DNA from: Sweltsa coloradensis
Lineage: Eukaryota > Arthropoda > Insecta > Plecoptera > Chloroperlidae
Length of the DNA: 64,000 nt
Direction of reading: 5' to 3'
Assembly: GCA_024449915.1 (NCBI GenBank)
Contig: JAMZAV010003179.1
Coordinates: 62,001 to 126,000 of the forward strand
Shown: piece after piece, positions 42,171 to 52,289 of the stretch
Numbering within the stretch: position 1 is the stretch's first letter
How the letters are laid out: each line of letters opens with the position of its first letter
The notes under the pieces: generated by a model
Seen by the model: the letters and a program-made list of their open reading frames with translations, nothing else
Told to the model about the DNA's origin: nothing
Database searches by the model: none
Made by a program: the position numbers and the translations under genes

Positions 42171-42515
42171 CTGGGCCGGGTGAATTGGCCCAGAGCTGGT
42201 CCTGCTAGCCTAAAAGGCATTTAAGAGAAAAAGTCCACCTCGCAAACATCCTAAAAAGAGCGGAGTATCTTACTCCCCAAACTAGAGGCGAGCTCTGGCA
42301 TCATCGCGGGCCTTGCCCTCCCTTTACGACCCCCCGGCGACGGGGAAAAGGGGCAATGACACAACGAACGATTACAAAGATGACGACCCGACGTGAGAAA
42401 CCCCCTTCCTCCCCATTACCCAGGCTGGGTTTCTGACCAGCATGGCCCCTCTCCCCCCCCCCCCTTGGCAAGAGTGGTGCATTATGACCTAACGGTTGAC
42501 GCGCCCATAAACAAA
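42171..42515 (+). mobile_element. SINE-B copy, opposite orientation
   Basis: CGTCTGGGCCGGGTGAATTG, GGCGAGCTCTGGCATCATCG, GTTTCTGACCAGCATGG and TTATGACCTAACGGTTGACG, then CATAAACAAATAAAC. It is the only plus copy left of 52 kb. Confidence 0.85.
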
Positions 42516-42639
42516 TAAACAAAAAAAAACTTATCCAATAAACCAAAAAAAAGTAGTAACTTATTTCGAGATGGACTTTTTTTATCGTCATAACATTATC
42601 AGACAACGCCTTTTTTTACTCCTAAGAGAGCCATTAAAA

Positions 42640-42735
42640 TGAATCGACAACCGTGCGAAACAGGCACTTCAACCGGTTAATCATATTGCGCCCGCCAAGG
42701 GGTATTGTAATTAATTAAACGAGTGGGTTTTAAAT
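42640..42735 (-). mobile_element. LINE-C terminal fragment
   Basis: CAGGCACTTCAACCGGTTAA, TCATATTGCGCCCGCC and a GTATTG word match the LINE-C end. Confidence 0.65.
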
Positions 42736-42828
42736 TGTTTTGTTAGTTTGATAATATTTAATATGTACATATACACGTTATTAACAATGTATAAACTGAC
42801 CAAGAATTAGACAAAAATAAAAATTGTG

Positions 42829-42897
42829 GCTGCATTGCTCAGGTTGGTAAGAGATTGCCGGACAGCTAAGGTCCCGGGTTCGATCCCGGTGTAGTCA
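42829..42897 (+). tRNA. degenerate tRNA-like sequence with flanking inverted repeat
   Basis: GTGGCTG at the start pairs with TAGTCAC at the end (two G-T pairs). The A-box TTGCTCAGGTTGG and B-box GGGTTCGATCCC are present. The anticodon arm is shortened (GGAC and GTCC around a seven-base loop) and the T loop is one base short, so function is doubtful. Flanks AATTAGACAAAAATAAAAA and TTTTTAATTTTTTGTCTAA are mutually inverted, so the tRNA-like part sits on an extended stem. Pseudo-tRNA or SINE head is more likely than an active gene. Confidence 0.45.
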
Positions 42898-43490
42898 CTT
42901 TTTAATTTTTTGTCTAACTCTAAAGTTCTAACATTATATATTTACATGATAGTAATCGTTAAGAATTATTTTATTTGGGTTTGTTAATTAAATTTGTTTT
43001 ATTAAATATTTATAGTAAATTTTAAATTAGAAAGTTTGACGCCGTTAGATATGATAGAAGTTCTTCATATGATTGTTAGAGATAACTTTTTACCCAGGTT
43101 CCAAAGAGAATATTTAGATGTTTTAATCGACCCGTCCTTCAGTATTTATCACGCACGAGAAACAAGTCAGAATGTAGCTGTGGCCAAAATTCTTATGTGT
43201 CAGGGTGTAGGCCCGAGCACGTGGCACCCGATGCAACCTTGAGCATTGCAACTTTTGGCGCGACCTCTTACTCGACGATGTAGTTTCTATGGAATGCAAC
43301 ATGTTGCCTGTTTGTTGTGGAAATGAGGGAGGGTATCGCTTGTGTCTGGCCTGGCTGCTCAAGTGGGGGCCTCTTGTGTGGGATCCCAGGCAACAACCAG
43401 CAGCCGTCAATCTCTGCGAGCTCGATGCCATCACAGTAGCAGGGGTCTTGATTGAGACGTCAGGTGGTTCAAAGCATTATAAATAAAAAT
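42898..43490 (-). pseudogene. possible LINE-C ORF2 fragment
   Basis: GATAGAAGTTCTTCATATGA near 43047 matches 46549 and 44930-type LINE-C sequence, read on minus. The rest of the stretch is diverged, with several short open frames and no clear domain. Confidence 0.4.
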
Positions 43491-44429
43491 AGAAGGCATT
43501 AAGAGTCTTGTGTGTTACAATATTTTAATAAAGTCAATTTAAGTTAAATTAATCATATTATTCTTTTGTTATAAAACTCTCCCTATGCACCTGCAACGAG
43601 GTTCATGCAAAAGATTATTACTTTTGAATAACAAAATCGTCACATTAACTTCAAAATTGATAAGATCTACATAAAAGGTAAACGTTCTACACATTCACCA
43701 GGAAAAGGGTTTATATAAAGGTCCAATTTTGAGTTGTTAAAAAATAAATTTAATAAAAAAGTAAAATTTTTCAATATTTTAAATTTTTTTTAAATCAATT
43801 ATCCACAACAGGGGGTCCCGGGTTTTAATATTGGTGTTAAAACACTGTTCAGGGCTATCCTGGCCATTTTGGGGCATTTTGGACACTCCCGTTATCCTGA
43901 CGATCAATATGATGTTTATTAAAAACATCTGAATTTATTTTTAATAAAAGCTAAACACAATTCAGAGAATAATGGTTTTAAAAAAAATAATAATTTAAAT
44001 TTGTTACACTACAGTATTGTGCCGTTTGTTTGCATATTCACAAATTATAAAGCAAAAATAGGCTACCAGGGAAAAATAATAATTTATTGAATTTTTCCTG
44101 CCCATAGGGCAGGAAGAATAATGCAGGGCAAGTGTGGCCCTCTGACCTGACACAGTGATTACAGAGTTAAAAGGTAAAAATTACATACATGAAAAACAAC
44201 AAGAGAACATGACATTTAAAAGTTAGACAACTTTTAAAAGGCAAACGGCGGATAAGGGGTACTTGAAAGGGGGGGTAAGGGTCTAGCCTCCACAATGTTA
44301 AATGCGGTGGTTTCATAACAATATGCAGCGTTCATGCTATCTCCTTGTTGACTCATTTCCTTCACGACCCTGGTCAGTTCATGGGTTTTCCAAATAGCAA
44401 CACCTTGGCAAAAGCACCCATTTGACAGC
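43491..44429. other. unassigned AT-rich stretch
   Basis: No gene seen. CCTGCCCATAGGGCAGG near 44098 is a perfect short palindrome with no assigned role. Confidence 0.4.
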
Positions 44430-45110
44430 GACGTAATAAACTAGGGTGCTTCAACCGGGTTGGTCATATTGGCGGCCTGGGATATTGAAATTTAATTTAA
44501 TGAGTTTATGATTTGGGGTATGATTGTATTGTATTCTAAGTTCATTTCGTATAAGGGCGCGTCAACTGGTACGTCTAATGCGCCCCTCTAGCCTATGGGA
44601 TATGAGAGTGGAAGGGCCAAGCTGTCAGAACTGTCACGGTAGGGGAAGGAAGGGGCATTGTCACGGGGGCGCTCGTCATTTGTATTTGTAAACTTGTGGG
44701 TGGGCATTGTCGTCGGTAAGGTTGGTTAAGAAAGGGGGAAAGATCCCCGACGACGGGTTGCCCGAGCCGCCTCTGTTTTCACGTATGAAAAAATACTCCT
44801 TCAATACTACTGATGTTTGCAAGATGGACTTTATATCTGCCTCGCCTTTTACGATAAGCAGAGCCATGATCCGGACCAATTCTACCTCGGGCCCAGTGTA
44901 TGTTGTGAGACATAAATTTAGGTGCGCAGTCATCATGTTTGTTACATTCTGCTAGCATATGATGTACGGTTAAAGGTACATCATATAATGTGTCACATCT
45001 GGGAACAACTTTTTCTCTGGTTAAGAGATGTCCGTGAGTTAGACGTGTGTGGCCTACAATACCACTTCCTCAATATAAAAAGTTTTAATAATACGTTCAT
45101 ATACCCTGCA
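44430..45110 (-). mobile_element. LINE-C fragment split by SINE-B
   Basis: The terminal part (44430-44545: GGGTGCTTCAACCGGGTTGG, GGCGGCCTGGGATATTG) and the ORF2 part (44930-45110: GTGTCACATCTGGGAACAA, GATGTCCGTGAGTTAGACGT) are one LINE-C with SINE-B (44553-44900) inserted in its UTR. Confidence 0.65.
44553..44900 (-). mobile_element. SINE-B inserted in LINE-C UTR
   Basis: GGCGCGTCAACTGGTACGTC at one end and GCAGAGCCATGATCCGGACC at the other, with GATCCCCGACGACGGG between. Confidence 0.75.
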
Positions 45111-45149
45111 ACTTATATAATTATAAACCATCTGATTAATTAAAGCCTT

Positions 45150-45360
45150 GAGAACTAAGGCACTTAACTGGGAAGGTCATATTGCACGGCCTGTGGGAAA
45201 GTACGTTTAAGAAATTAATTTTGTGTTAGTTTTAATTTTGTTCTCTCACTTCATAAAGTAATTATATGATAAAGACGACAATGATAATACTTATTATAAT
45301 TTAGTTTTAAAAAGATGATAGTTTGAAATTTAGATAATACTAAATTATGGAAAAATAAAT
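45150..45360 (-). mobile_element. LINE-C 3' UTR fragment
   Basis: GGCACTTAACTGGGAAGGTC, ATATTGCACGGCCTGTG, then the AT-rich UTR with TAATTATATGATAAAG-like words. Confidence 0.6.
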
Positions 45361-45464
45361 AACTTCGAATAAGGGTTTTTAAAAAGTTTTGTTGACCAAT
45401 ACTTCTCTCCCCCCCTTTAGGTAACAACGAATAAGATATCTGCCTTAATAAACCTAGTTTTCAA

Positions 45465-45672
45465 GGTTTTAAAGGGCCCCGTTGACCGTCAGGTCATATG
45501 CGCAAATGTGGCCTAGGACCATGCCGGTCAGAACTAGCCACGGGTAGGGGAGAAGAGGAGGTTCTCACATCGATCGTGCTGTCATGCTCATTGTTGTCGG
45601 AGATGTCGTCTAGAGTATGGGGAGGGGTCCCCGATGACGACTGCCAGAGCTCGCCTCTAGTTTCGCGATTAT
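45465..45672 (-). mobile_element. SINE-B copy, partial
   Basis: GTTGACCGTCAGGTCATATG, GTCAGAACTAGCCACGGG and CTGCCAGAGCTCGCCTCTAG. Confidence 0.75.
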
Positions 45673-46210
45673 GTGTTTCGTACAGAAAAGAATGAGCCGC
45701 ATACACCAAGGAGTTGAAACGTAAGTAATCAGTTTCACCTCAAGCATTGGCTCGACACATACCTCAGACCGGTTGCTGGCATGTTCCTACCTTGGCCCCT
45801 TACTTGGACCAATGTAACATATATATTAGAACCTGTTAGGTAGTCTAGGCTAGAGAAGGGGAACCCAGGCCACGACGTTGAGGGTGGGAAAAACCAGTGG
45901 AACTGCGGTAGGAGGCTGTGTCAAAGGGGCGACAAACTTGAACAGATCCGCTTAGTACCGTTAGAAGTTTTGATCTCGAAAGGGTTGGCTCTGGTGTGTG
46001 AAAAAGCAGTCTCACACAAGCATTGGGTCGACATCGTAACTTCAGACCGTTTCGCTGGCATGTTTTCCCACCTTGGCGCCCTTGCTTGGCCCGTGTATAC
46101 AGATACATTAGGATCGGTTAGGTAGCCTAGGCTAGAGAGAAGGGTAAACGCCACAGGGTAAAAACTCCCCCCCAAACCCCAAGGTCCGTACTTCACAACA
46201 GAAAAATGAA
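45673..46210. repeat. local direct duplication of about 300 bp
   Basis: 45730-45860 and 46005-46150 share CAAGCATTGGCTCGACA or CAAGCATTGGGTCGACA, CAGACCG(G/T)TT, GCTGGCATGTT, CACCTTGGC-type words, ACATTAG-type words and GTTAGGTAG(T/C)CTAGGCTAGA in order. It is a tandem diverged repeat of unknown nature. Confidence 0.7.
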
Positions 46211-46214
46211 CATA

Positions 46215-47235
46215 TCGACGACGTGGACACTAGACACTAGGGCGCTTCAACGTTTTTGTCATATTGCGTCGCCGTTGATAATGAAATTTGATGAGAAAAG
46301 TAACGGTGGTTTTTATGATAAGATTGTTTTCTAATGATTTTATAACAAAATAAAATGATGAGGTGATTTGGGGATGGAAAAGCAAAAAAAAAGTTATTTA
46401 TGTACATGAAAATAAATTTTCTATAGAAATGTTTATGATGTGAATTCAATTTGTTAAAAAATAATTTGGTGTGTTTTGTAATTTTGTGTTTGTTTGTGTT
46501 TAGATTACTTTGGGTGAGAAATTAGGGAAATTTGTCGCCGTTATCTTAATGATAGAAGTTCTTCATGTGATGGGAGAGATCAAAATTGGTTCGCAAGACA
46601 TTATACATATGATGTACGGTTATAGGTACATCACATGTGTCACATCTGGGAACAATATTTTCTCCCGGGTTTTAGAGATATCCGTGAGTTAGACGTGTGT
46701 GGCCCATTCGTATTTTTGTCAATACCACCTCTTTCTCGACGTGAGAGTCGAGACGACGGTGGACGAAGTTATTAGTTGGTATGGCATCAATCTATGGGTT
46801 TTTTTCCCTCTATGCCCACGTGTCCAGGTATCCAGCAGAACTCAACGAGCGAACTCTCTTCAGGCTGCGTCGTCTGAAGCTTAGGAGACGAAAAACCAAG
46901 AGCGAATAGATAATTCAAATCGTTTAAGATTGAACGACGAGAAAGAAGGCGCAACACTAAAAATAAACTTGAAACTAACAAAACAGTTTTTAAATGATCT
47001 GTGCTCGGTCGAACGATCTCAAAGAGATGAAAGCGAGACTCGGATTCTAGCTCGAATTTGTGGTTGGAGAATGAAGGAAGGAGACAGGATTTCAATGAGG
47101 GAGACAGGATTTCGATACGGGAGCCATTAGGAAACAGCGTTGTCAAGATTATTTTGTGCCTGTGCATTGGCAACAGAGTAAATCCTATAGTTGGTTTCAA
47201 ATAAGGCAACACCAGACGTGAAGGCTGGTTATTAA
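46215..47235 (-). pseudogene. LINE-C ORF2 C-terminus with RNase H, plus 3' UTR
   Basis: Minus strand. RNase H end near 46800-46850 reads VEFCWIPGHVGIEGKK, the highly conserved IPGHVGIxGN box of LINE-encoded ribonuclease H. After a frameshift comes VEKEVVLTKIRMGHTRLTHG and then a CDTCDVPITVHHM zinc-type motif (about 46560-46760), where Jockey/I-type LINEs have LTRLRIGHTRLTH followed by CxxC and H. The RNase H domain and tail separate LINE-C from LINE-B, which lacks them. The UTR follows to the terminal GCGCTTCAACG words near 46240. Several frameshifts and no start make it a fragment. Confidence 0.8.
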
Positions 47236-47239
47236 TGTT

Positions 47240-47512
47240 TATTGGGTATAAAGGTGTGCCAACCGTCTGGTTATAAAGCGCCACTTTAGGGGAAGGGGTT
47301 TTGGGAGGAAAGTCATATGCTGGTCAGAACCAGCCACGGGTATAAGGAGGGAGTTTTTGAAGTCGCCTGCCAGTGCTCGCCTATAGTTTCGGAGAATAAT
47401 GGACCCCACTACCCTCATTTTTATTGATGTTTGCGAGATGGAACTTTATGTATTTTCTCGCCTTTTACAATCACTAGAACCATGCTCTGGGACAAAATCT
47501 TCCATGGGCTGG
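47240..47512 (-). mobile_element. SINE-B copy, internally deleted
   Basis: TGCCAACCGTCTGGTTATAA, CATATGCTGGTCAGAACCAG and GCCAGTGCTCGCCTATAGTT. The repetitive CGTCGTC segment is missing. Confidence 0.75.
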
Positions 47513-47569
47513 CAATATTTAGATTACCTCGATTGAGGGCGCGTCAACCGTCCCCGAAAAGTATTGAGG

Positions 47570-48400
47570 TCAGTTTGACGACGACCGCGAGAAACTTGCG
47601 CTTTAACCGGTTTTGTCATTATTGCGCCGCCTGTGATATTGAAAGTTGATAAGATGAGTTTGTGGTGTGTTTGATGGTTTTTATTGTTTTCTAAGCTTAG
47701 AAAGGGAAATAAAATCATGGGATAGAGGGCGCGTCAACTGTTAGTTCAAAATGCGTCTCTCTATCCTAGGAGGTAAGGGGAGGAGGGGCCTTTGATGGTC
47801 AGAACCATCCGCGGTTAAGTTTTGGAAAGGGGGGGGGGGGGGGGGGGTTCTTACGTTGCGGTCGTCATCGTAGTAACAGAAAATGAAAAAATGTGATTTT
47901 ATTGAATAGAAAAATGAGTTTGATGTAAATAGAATTTTGTCAGATAAATTATGCTTCTGAGAGTTATAAATTAAGAAAGTTTGTCGCGATCTTCATATAC
48001 CCTGTATTCCTTTGGCTTCCAAGCCGGCAGGTGCTTTTACTAAGAAGTTTAATTCCTACACGCTAGATGGAAGCATAGGTGAACAAATTCACTTGAATCC
48101 TTTGGCCTCTAGGTACTTACATGTAATAACATTAAACTTGTGCACCTAACCCATTTAAATATTTTTTTTGTCACTTGACCCGATTGGCCTCTGACCCCCT
48201 CTGTCTTTCCTATTCTCTGGTTAATAGATACCCGGGAGTGAGTTTGTGTGTCCTTTTCTAATTCTGTTTATACCACCTCTTCTCTACGTAAGAAACGAGA
48301 CGCAGGAGGAAGAAATTCTATCAGTCAGTGTGGGCATCACACTACATAGTTTGTTATTTTGCACCACATCCCAAGATGCTGTCGCAAATGCAACACTCGT
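47570..48400 (-). mobile_element. LINE-C fragment split by SINE-B
   Basis: The terminal part 47570-47720 (CTTTAACCGGTTTTGTCAT, GCGCCGCCTGTGATATTGAA, GAGTTTGTGGTGTGTTTGAT) and the ORF2 part 48190-48400 are one copy. On minus the ORF2 part reads RISSSCVSFLT, a stop, then RRGGINRIRKGHTNS, the diverged GHTRLTH region. Confidence 0.65.
47722..47875 (-). mobile_element. SINE-B 3' fragment inserted in LINE-C UTR
   Basis: GAGGGCGCGTCAACTGTTAG, CCTTTGATGGTCAGAACCAT and a long G-run, ending TTGCGGTCGTCATCG. Confidence 0.75.
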
Positions 48401-48489
48401 TGCTACAAACAAACAGACAGGACTCTTATAATCCCAGGTGTGGATGTGGTTAGAGTTGGTGAGCATCGTTTAGTTTGGTTTATTAGGGC

Positions 48490-48835
48490 TCGCGCTGCAA
48501 CTGGGTAAATCATATTGCACCGCATTTTATATTGTTTGGTAAATAATAGTCCGTTGTTATTTTCTTTTCGTTTCTAAGATTATAAAAATATCCTCTCATT
48601 ATTAAAATGAAATTTAAAAACAAAAATATAATTATAACTACTTGATAAAAACACTAAAATATGAGGATGTAAAGTCAATTCAGATGTACTTATAGCTGAT
48701 GTTTGCGAGATGGACTCTGCCTCTGTCTCGCCTTCTACGATCAAGAGAGGTTGTGTTAATAAAATAGACGTGAGAGACTAGGGCGCTTCAACCGGTTAGG
48801 TCGGAGCTAGTTCGCATCGCGTGAGTCTCCCATAA
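48490..48835 (-). mobile_element. two LINE-C terminal fragments
   Basis: The first, at 48490-48690, is diverged (CTGGGTAAATCATATTGCAC). The second, at 48770-48810, reads GACGTGAGAGACTAGGGCGC then TTCAACCGGTTAGGTC. Between and after them GATGTTTGCGAGATGGACTC, a SINE-B word, occurs twice (48700 and 48850). Confidence 0.6.
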
Positions 48836-48906
48836 GAGAGCTGCTAGCTGATGTTTGCGAGATGGACTCTGCCTCTTGTCTCGCCTTCTACGATCAAGAG
48901 AGGTTG

Positions 48907-49329
48907 TGGGATGAGCGTAGCGAGCGAAGCGAAGATTCCATTTCACTACACTGGAGAAAAAGATCCGGAATGTTTTTTTTTCTTTCCGTTACACGATTCC
49001 GGCTAAACCGATACTCCGATTGCGATGAAATTTTATAAAGGCCTTCGAAATCTCTGAACTAAGAACTGCCACGTTTTTGAGCGCAATCGAAAAATTATTT
49101 GTCATGAAAATTACAATTTTACGATTTTTTTATATTTTTTTTTTTTTTAATTCTTCGACTTATAACACCAACAAGCTTTATCCGATTGTAATGATTTTTT
49201 CACAGAACCTTAATTTTATGAATTCATATATTCGTGTTAAATTTGTGCGCAATCGAATAATTATTTCTTATGAAAATTTCAATATTACGATTTTTTCCTT
49301 TGTTTAAATTACGATTAATTAAAAAAAAT
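48907..49329 (+). mobile_element. HLE-1B, truncated at a TTAA
   Basis: GGATGAGCGTAGCGAGCGAA onward through ACTCCGATTGCGATGAAATT and two of the 150-bp internal repeats, stopping at the TTAA where the Kolobok-like element begins. The missing end is not found on the other side of that element. Confidence 0.75.
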
Positions 49330-49583
49330 TTAAAGGCCCGCTGTAGTAAAGTAACCTAGTCTAGTTCAACGTCATTTCTTGCCAGAAAACGATAGCCGAA
49401 AACGCGACTTAAATCGAATCAGCCGCCTAGGATTTATCGCTAGTTAGTGTTTCACATGGCTACGATGTGACGTCATCTCAGTCAGACGCTTCACGCAAGC
49501 ACGGCGCATCCTGCTATCGGCTAGCGGCTCGACTTCCGTGACACCACACACCTACACCGTCATCAGTCTTAGGACAACCGTAG

Positions 49584-50021
49584 CAGTGGCGTAGGAACCG
49601 GGAGAAGGTAAGGGAGGCAATGCCCTACCTAAGTTTGGCCAAGGGGGGGGGGGGGCAGGGAGTCAAAACTAATGTGAGCTAAATATTAATCCCAGTATTT
49701 CCATAGTAAACATGCACATACACTTATACAATTATATAATTTAATTAATTAAAAACGAATATGTTTTCCTATATGCTTTGTCATTACATAAAAATAGCCT
49801 GAAATTTACTAAAATGGGCCACTTTACGTTCATTTTTTGAGTTTTTGGATCGCAGATAGTTGCTGTCAAACATTGTTTACACAGTCCGTGTGCTGTTAAA
49901 ACATTACGAAATAACTGTAGTATGTTAAATTGGTTTTCGCCTTTGCTGCCGCCCTCAAAATCTGCTAATAAATTCCCCCCCCCCCCCCCCACCAAACGTT
50001 CAAAACGTTCCTACGCGCCTG
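49584..50021. mobile_element. hAT-like element, CAGTGGCGTAGGAAC family
   Basis: Ends CAGTGGCGTAGGAACCGGG and CAGGCGCGTAGGAACG (inverted). The flanking octamers AACCGTAG and CACCGTAG differ at one base. It inserted after the Kolobok-like element was in place. Same family as 8814-9266. Confidence 0.8.
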
Positions 50022-50240
50022 CACCGTAGGTCACAAAGACAGTGTCTCCTTGGCAGCATTTTTCCAGTATTTCATGTGAAGTAGGGTGAAGTTTTGCGTG
50101 TAATAACTAAGTAATAACTTAGTAATAACTGTATGTTTATACTAACTTAGTGCTTTGTTTAAATATTATACATACCGTGGTTATTTTGTATAGGTTTGCA
50201 GACATACTTTTTATATACTCTTTACAAAGTATAAACAAGC

Positions 50241-50923
50241 ATGGATATATGCTACGTCTTTGGTTGCAATAACAAAACTGAAAAACGCCAGAAATGACGG
50301 AAAACTGTTAGTTTTCACAGATTTCCCGATCGCGAAAAATCACCTACTAGACATCGTGCGTGGGTGAACAAAGTTAATCGCAAAGGTTTCACTCCCAACC
50401 AAATACACTTTAATTTGTTACGAGCATTTTGTGGATGAAGATTTTGAACTATCATCTTCATTAATTTCGAAATAAATCAGTTCCACGTATTTTCTAAAAA
50501 AAAAAAACAGTCTGATAAAAGTGACACTGACACTGACATGAACGTTGACGGCCACGAAGAAGAGAACGTTACCTGTTAAAAGAATAGTGATTTGTCGAAA
50601 GCCAGACCAACATTCAATCTGTTTCTCGTGTTGGGGAATGTCTGAAGGAACTTTTTGTTCTATGCACAAGATGCGGCTCTCATCTAACAAACCAAAACGT
50701 AGAGCAATCGGTAAAAGGTTCTTCTTTGACTGTTAAAACTAAATGTACGAAAAGTCACTCAATAATTTGACGGTCACAGAAAACCGTTCAAAAATATGGA
50801 TTGGGTACAATTAGCATAGCGGCGTCTATGTATGTATCAGGAATTAGTTCGAATTGTTTTCGTGCGTTTTCTGTTTATGTGAAGGAAGTAGTGCATTGTG
50901 TAAATAAATATGTGATTTTATGA
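50241..50923 (+). pseudogene. THAP-domain Kolobok-type transposase remnant
   Basis: From ATG 50241 it reads MDICYVFGCNNKTEKRQ, a stop, then VSFHRFPDREKS, RAWVNKVNRKGFTPNQIHF and, after a frameshift, CYEHFVDEDFEL: the C2CH zinc signature of a THAP DNA-binding domain with its FP, W and F.xxDF landmarks. A deletion follows. From 50662 a second block reads CTRCGSHLTNQNVEQSVKGS, TKCTKSHSII, RSQKTV and SIAASMYVSGISSNCFRAFS, matching the CxxC ... C...H...W.SQ ... SAAILFSG region of Kolobok-type transposases; the expected tryptophan codon is TGA. The catalytic part is missing, so no activity is expected. Confidence 0.75.
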
Positions 50924-51045
50924 GTGATAATTTTTATACTTTAATAAAGTGGTTTATAAGCCCTGCTATAAAACATACAAGGTGAGCCAATTCTTGTCTA
51001 TAGCAGTCGGATTTTAGTAATGAATATAATAGTAATAACGTTTGT

Positions 51046-51115
51046 TTGTTAGGATGTAGGTCCAAATGGTCCAAACCGATTACCATCCATAGGACGTGAG
51101 TTCGAATCCCGCATA
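51046..51115 (+). other. tRNA-like segment
   Basis: GGATGTAGGTCCAAATGGTC then GACGTGAGTTCGAATCCCGC: A-box-like and consensus B-box in tRNA spacing. The acceptor stem is poor. It could be a SINE head or a degraded tRNA. Confidence 0.4.
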
Positions 51116-51263
51116 TGAAATTTTAATAATAGATTGGAACATAATATTATAATGACTGTGTTCTTAAATCTAAAGAAAATACATTCAATGTTTTGTGCCA
51201 TAATTTAAAGTGAATTCAGATACATAACGAATTTCACTGAACCTGAATTCTTTTTATTTGCTC

Positions 51264-51657
51264 TCAATTAAAATATTCTGCATCGCATCCAGCTACAGCA
51301 GTAAAACCAACGTAAACGCCATCGCTCTCGGGATAATTCTGTCTTATTTTCTGAACGACACAAGAAGGAATTACTTTCTATTGTTTTAGGGTAGACCATG
51401 CGTTCATCTAGCTAATAAATTGTTTGTACGCTATAACACGCCACATTTTATTCGTGGCGTCTTACAGTATATTATATAGAAGCTTTTGATTTACCATCTA
51501 TGAAGAACACCATGTTATGTAGGGCAGTTTGGAGCGTATCACGGCATAGAACGACGCTTTGAAATGCCGTGTGATAAGTGATGCACTCTGCACTTCCTCG
51601 AACTTTACTAATCACATCACTCTCCGTACAGCAAATACTTTTTCCGTCAGTTTCCAT
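51264..51657 (-). pseudogene. P2X7-ballast-like (P2RX7 C-terminal-like) protein remnant
   Basis: Minus strand from ATG 51657: METDGKSICCTESDVISKVR, then CITYHTAFQSVVLCRDTLQT and, after a break near 51470, WRVIAYKQFIS, a stop, and VIPSCVVQKIRQNYPESDGV followed by YVGF. The succession CC, CIT, then RxxAYxxF, IPSCxxxxIRxxFPxxxGxYxGF is that of the cytoplasmic ballast region of the P2X7 receptor (zinc-binding cysteines) and its many transposon-linked relatives in invertebrates. Two in-frame stops and a frameshift are present. The channel part of P2X is absent. It lies antisense to the transposase remnant within the same TTAA-flanked unit. Confidence 0.7.
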
Positions 51658-52115
51658 AACACTACACTATTCACAATCACACCAATCTGTCGTTACCGTC
51701 CATCCCACTAGCTCCCGAATGATCTACCTTATCTTACTTGGTGGAAAAATCATTTTTGTGGGGTTCGAACGCTAAGGCTGTATGTTTGACATGATTGCTG
51801 ATTGTTGCCAAGAAAATGCGAAATACCATACTGTCAGTAGTGTCAAGTGTTATGTGTAAAGCAGTCTGCGTTAGTAAGGCAACGCGTGCATATTATCTCG
51901 CTAGCCGCCGAGTCGACAGCTCTCGCCTCGCCTCGATAAGACTGAGATGACGTAGGTTCCCCCACTCCTCGCTTTCAACGCCCGCTAACTTCGCGGAGAA
52001 AGAACACAGCGACATGCGGTTTTCGCAGTTACGTTTATGAGCACGTGCTTTCGAGTAATGTTATGGAATTGGACATTGTTAAAATTGACCTCACTTTACT
52101 ACAGAGGGCCTTTAA

Positions 52116-52289
52116 ATCACTTCATCAGATTATGATGCAATATTTCGTTACTGCCTCAATTCTAGTGTGTAAAATTTGTGTGTTAACTTGATGATTTGAT
52201 TAAACAAATTTAATTATCATATACCCATTTTATTTTTCAATCAAATAACACTTATTCTTCTATTGTTACACAATCATCTTGATCTGTGC
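52116..52289. repeat. repeat shared with 52820-52925
   Basis: TTCATCAGATTATGATGCAA, TATTTCGTTACTG and ATTCTAGTGTGTAA parallel TTTATCAGAACATTATGCAA, TATTTTGTTACTG and ATTCTAGTGTTTAA right of the next SINE-B. It is probably LINE-C UTR-related. Confidence 0.55.

Larger units (their letters stand above)
49334..52111. mobile_element. Kolobok-like DNA transposon remnant, TTAA-flanked
   Basis: TTAA at 49330-49333 and 52112-52115. Termini are AGGCCCGCTGTAGTAAAGT and, inverted, AGGCCCTCTGTAGTAAAGT, one mismatch in 19. It contains a THAP-plus-transposase remnant on plus (50241-50923), a P2X7-ballast-like remnant on minus (51264-51657) and a hAT-like insertion (49584-50021). TTAA duplication with a THAP-domain transposase is the definition of the Kolobok superfamily. 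At 2.8 kb it is internally deleted. Confidence 0.8.

Noticed and set aside
50545..50736. 63-codon plus-strand ORF inside the Kolobok-like element
   Set aside because: It is in the wrong frame. The transposase-like zinc and SQ motifs lie in another frame over the same bases.
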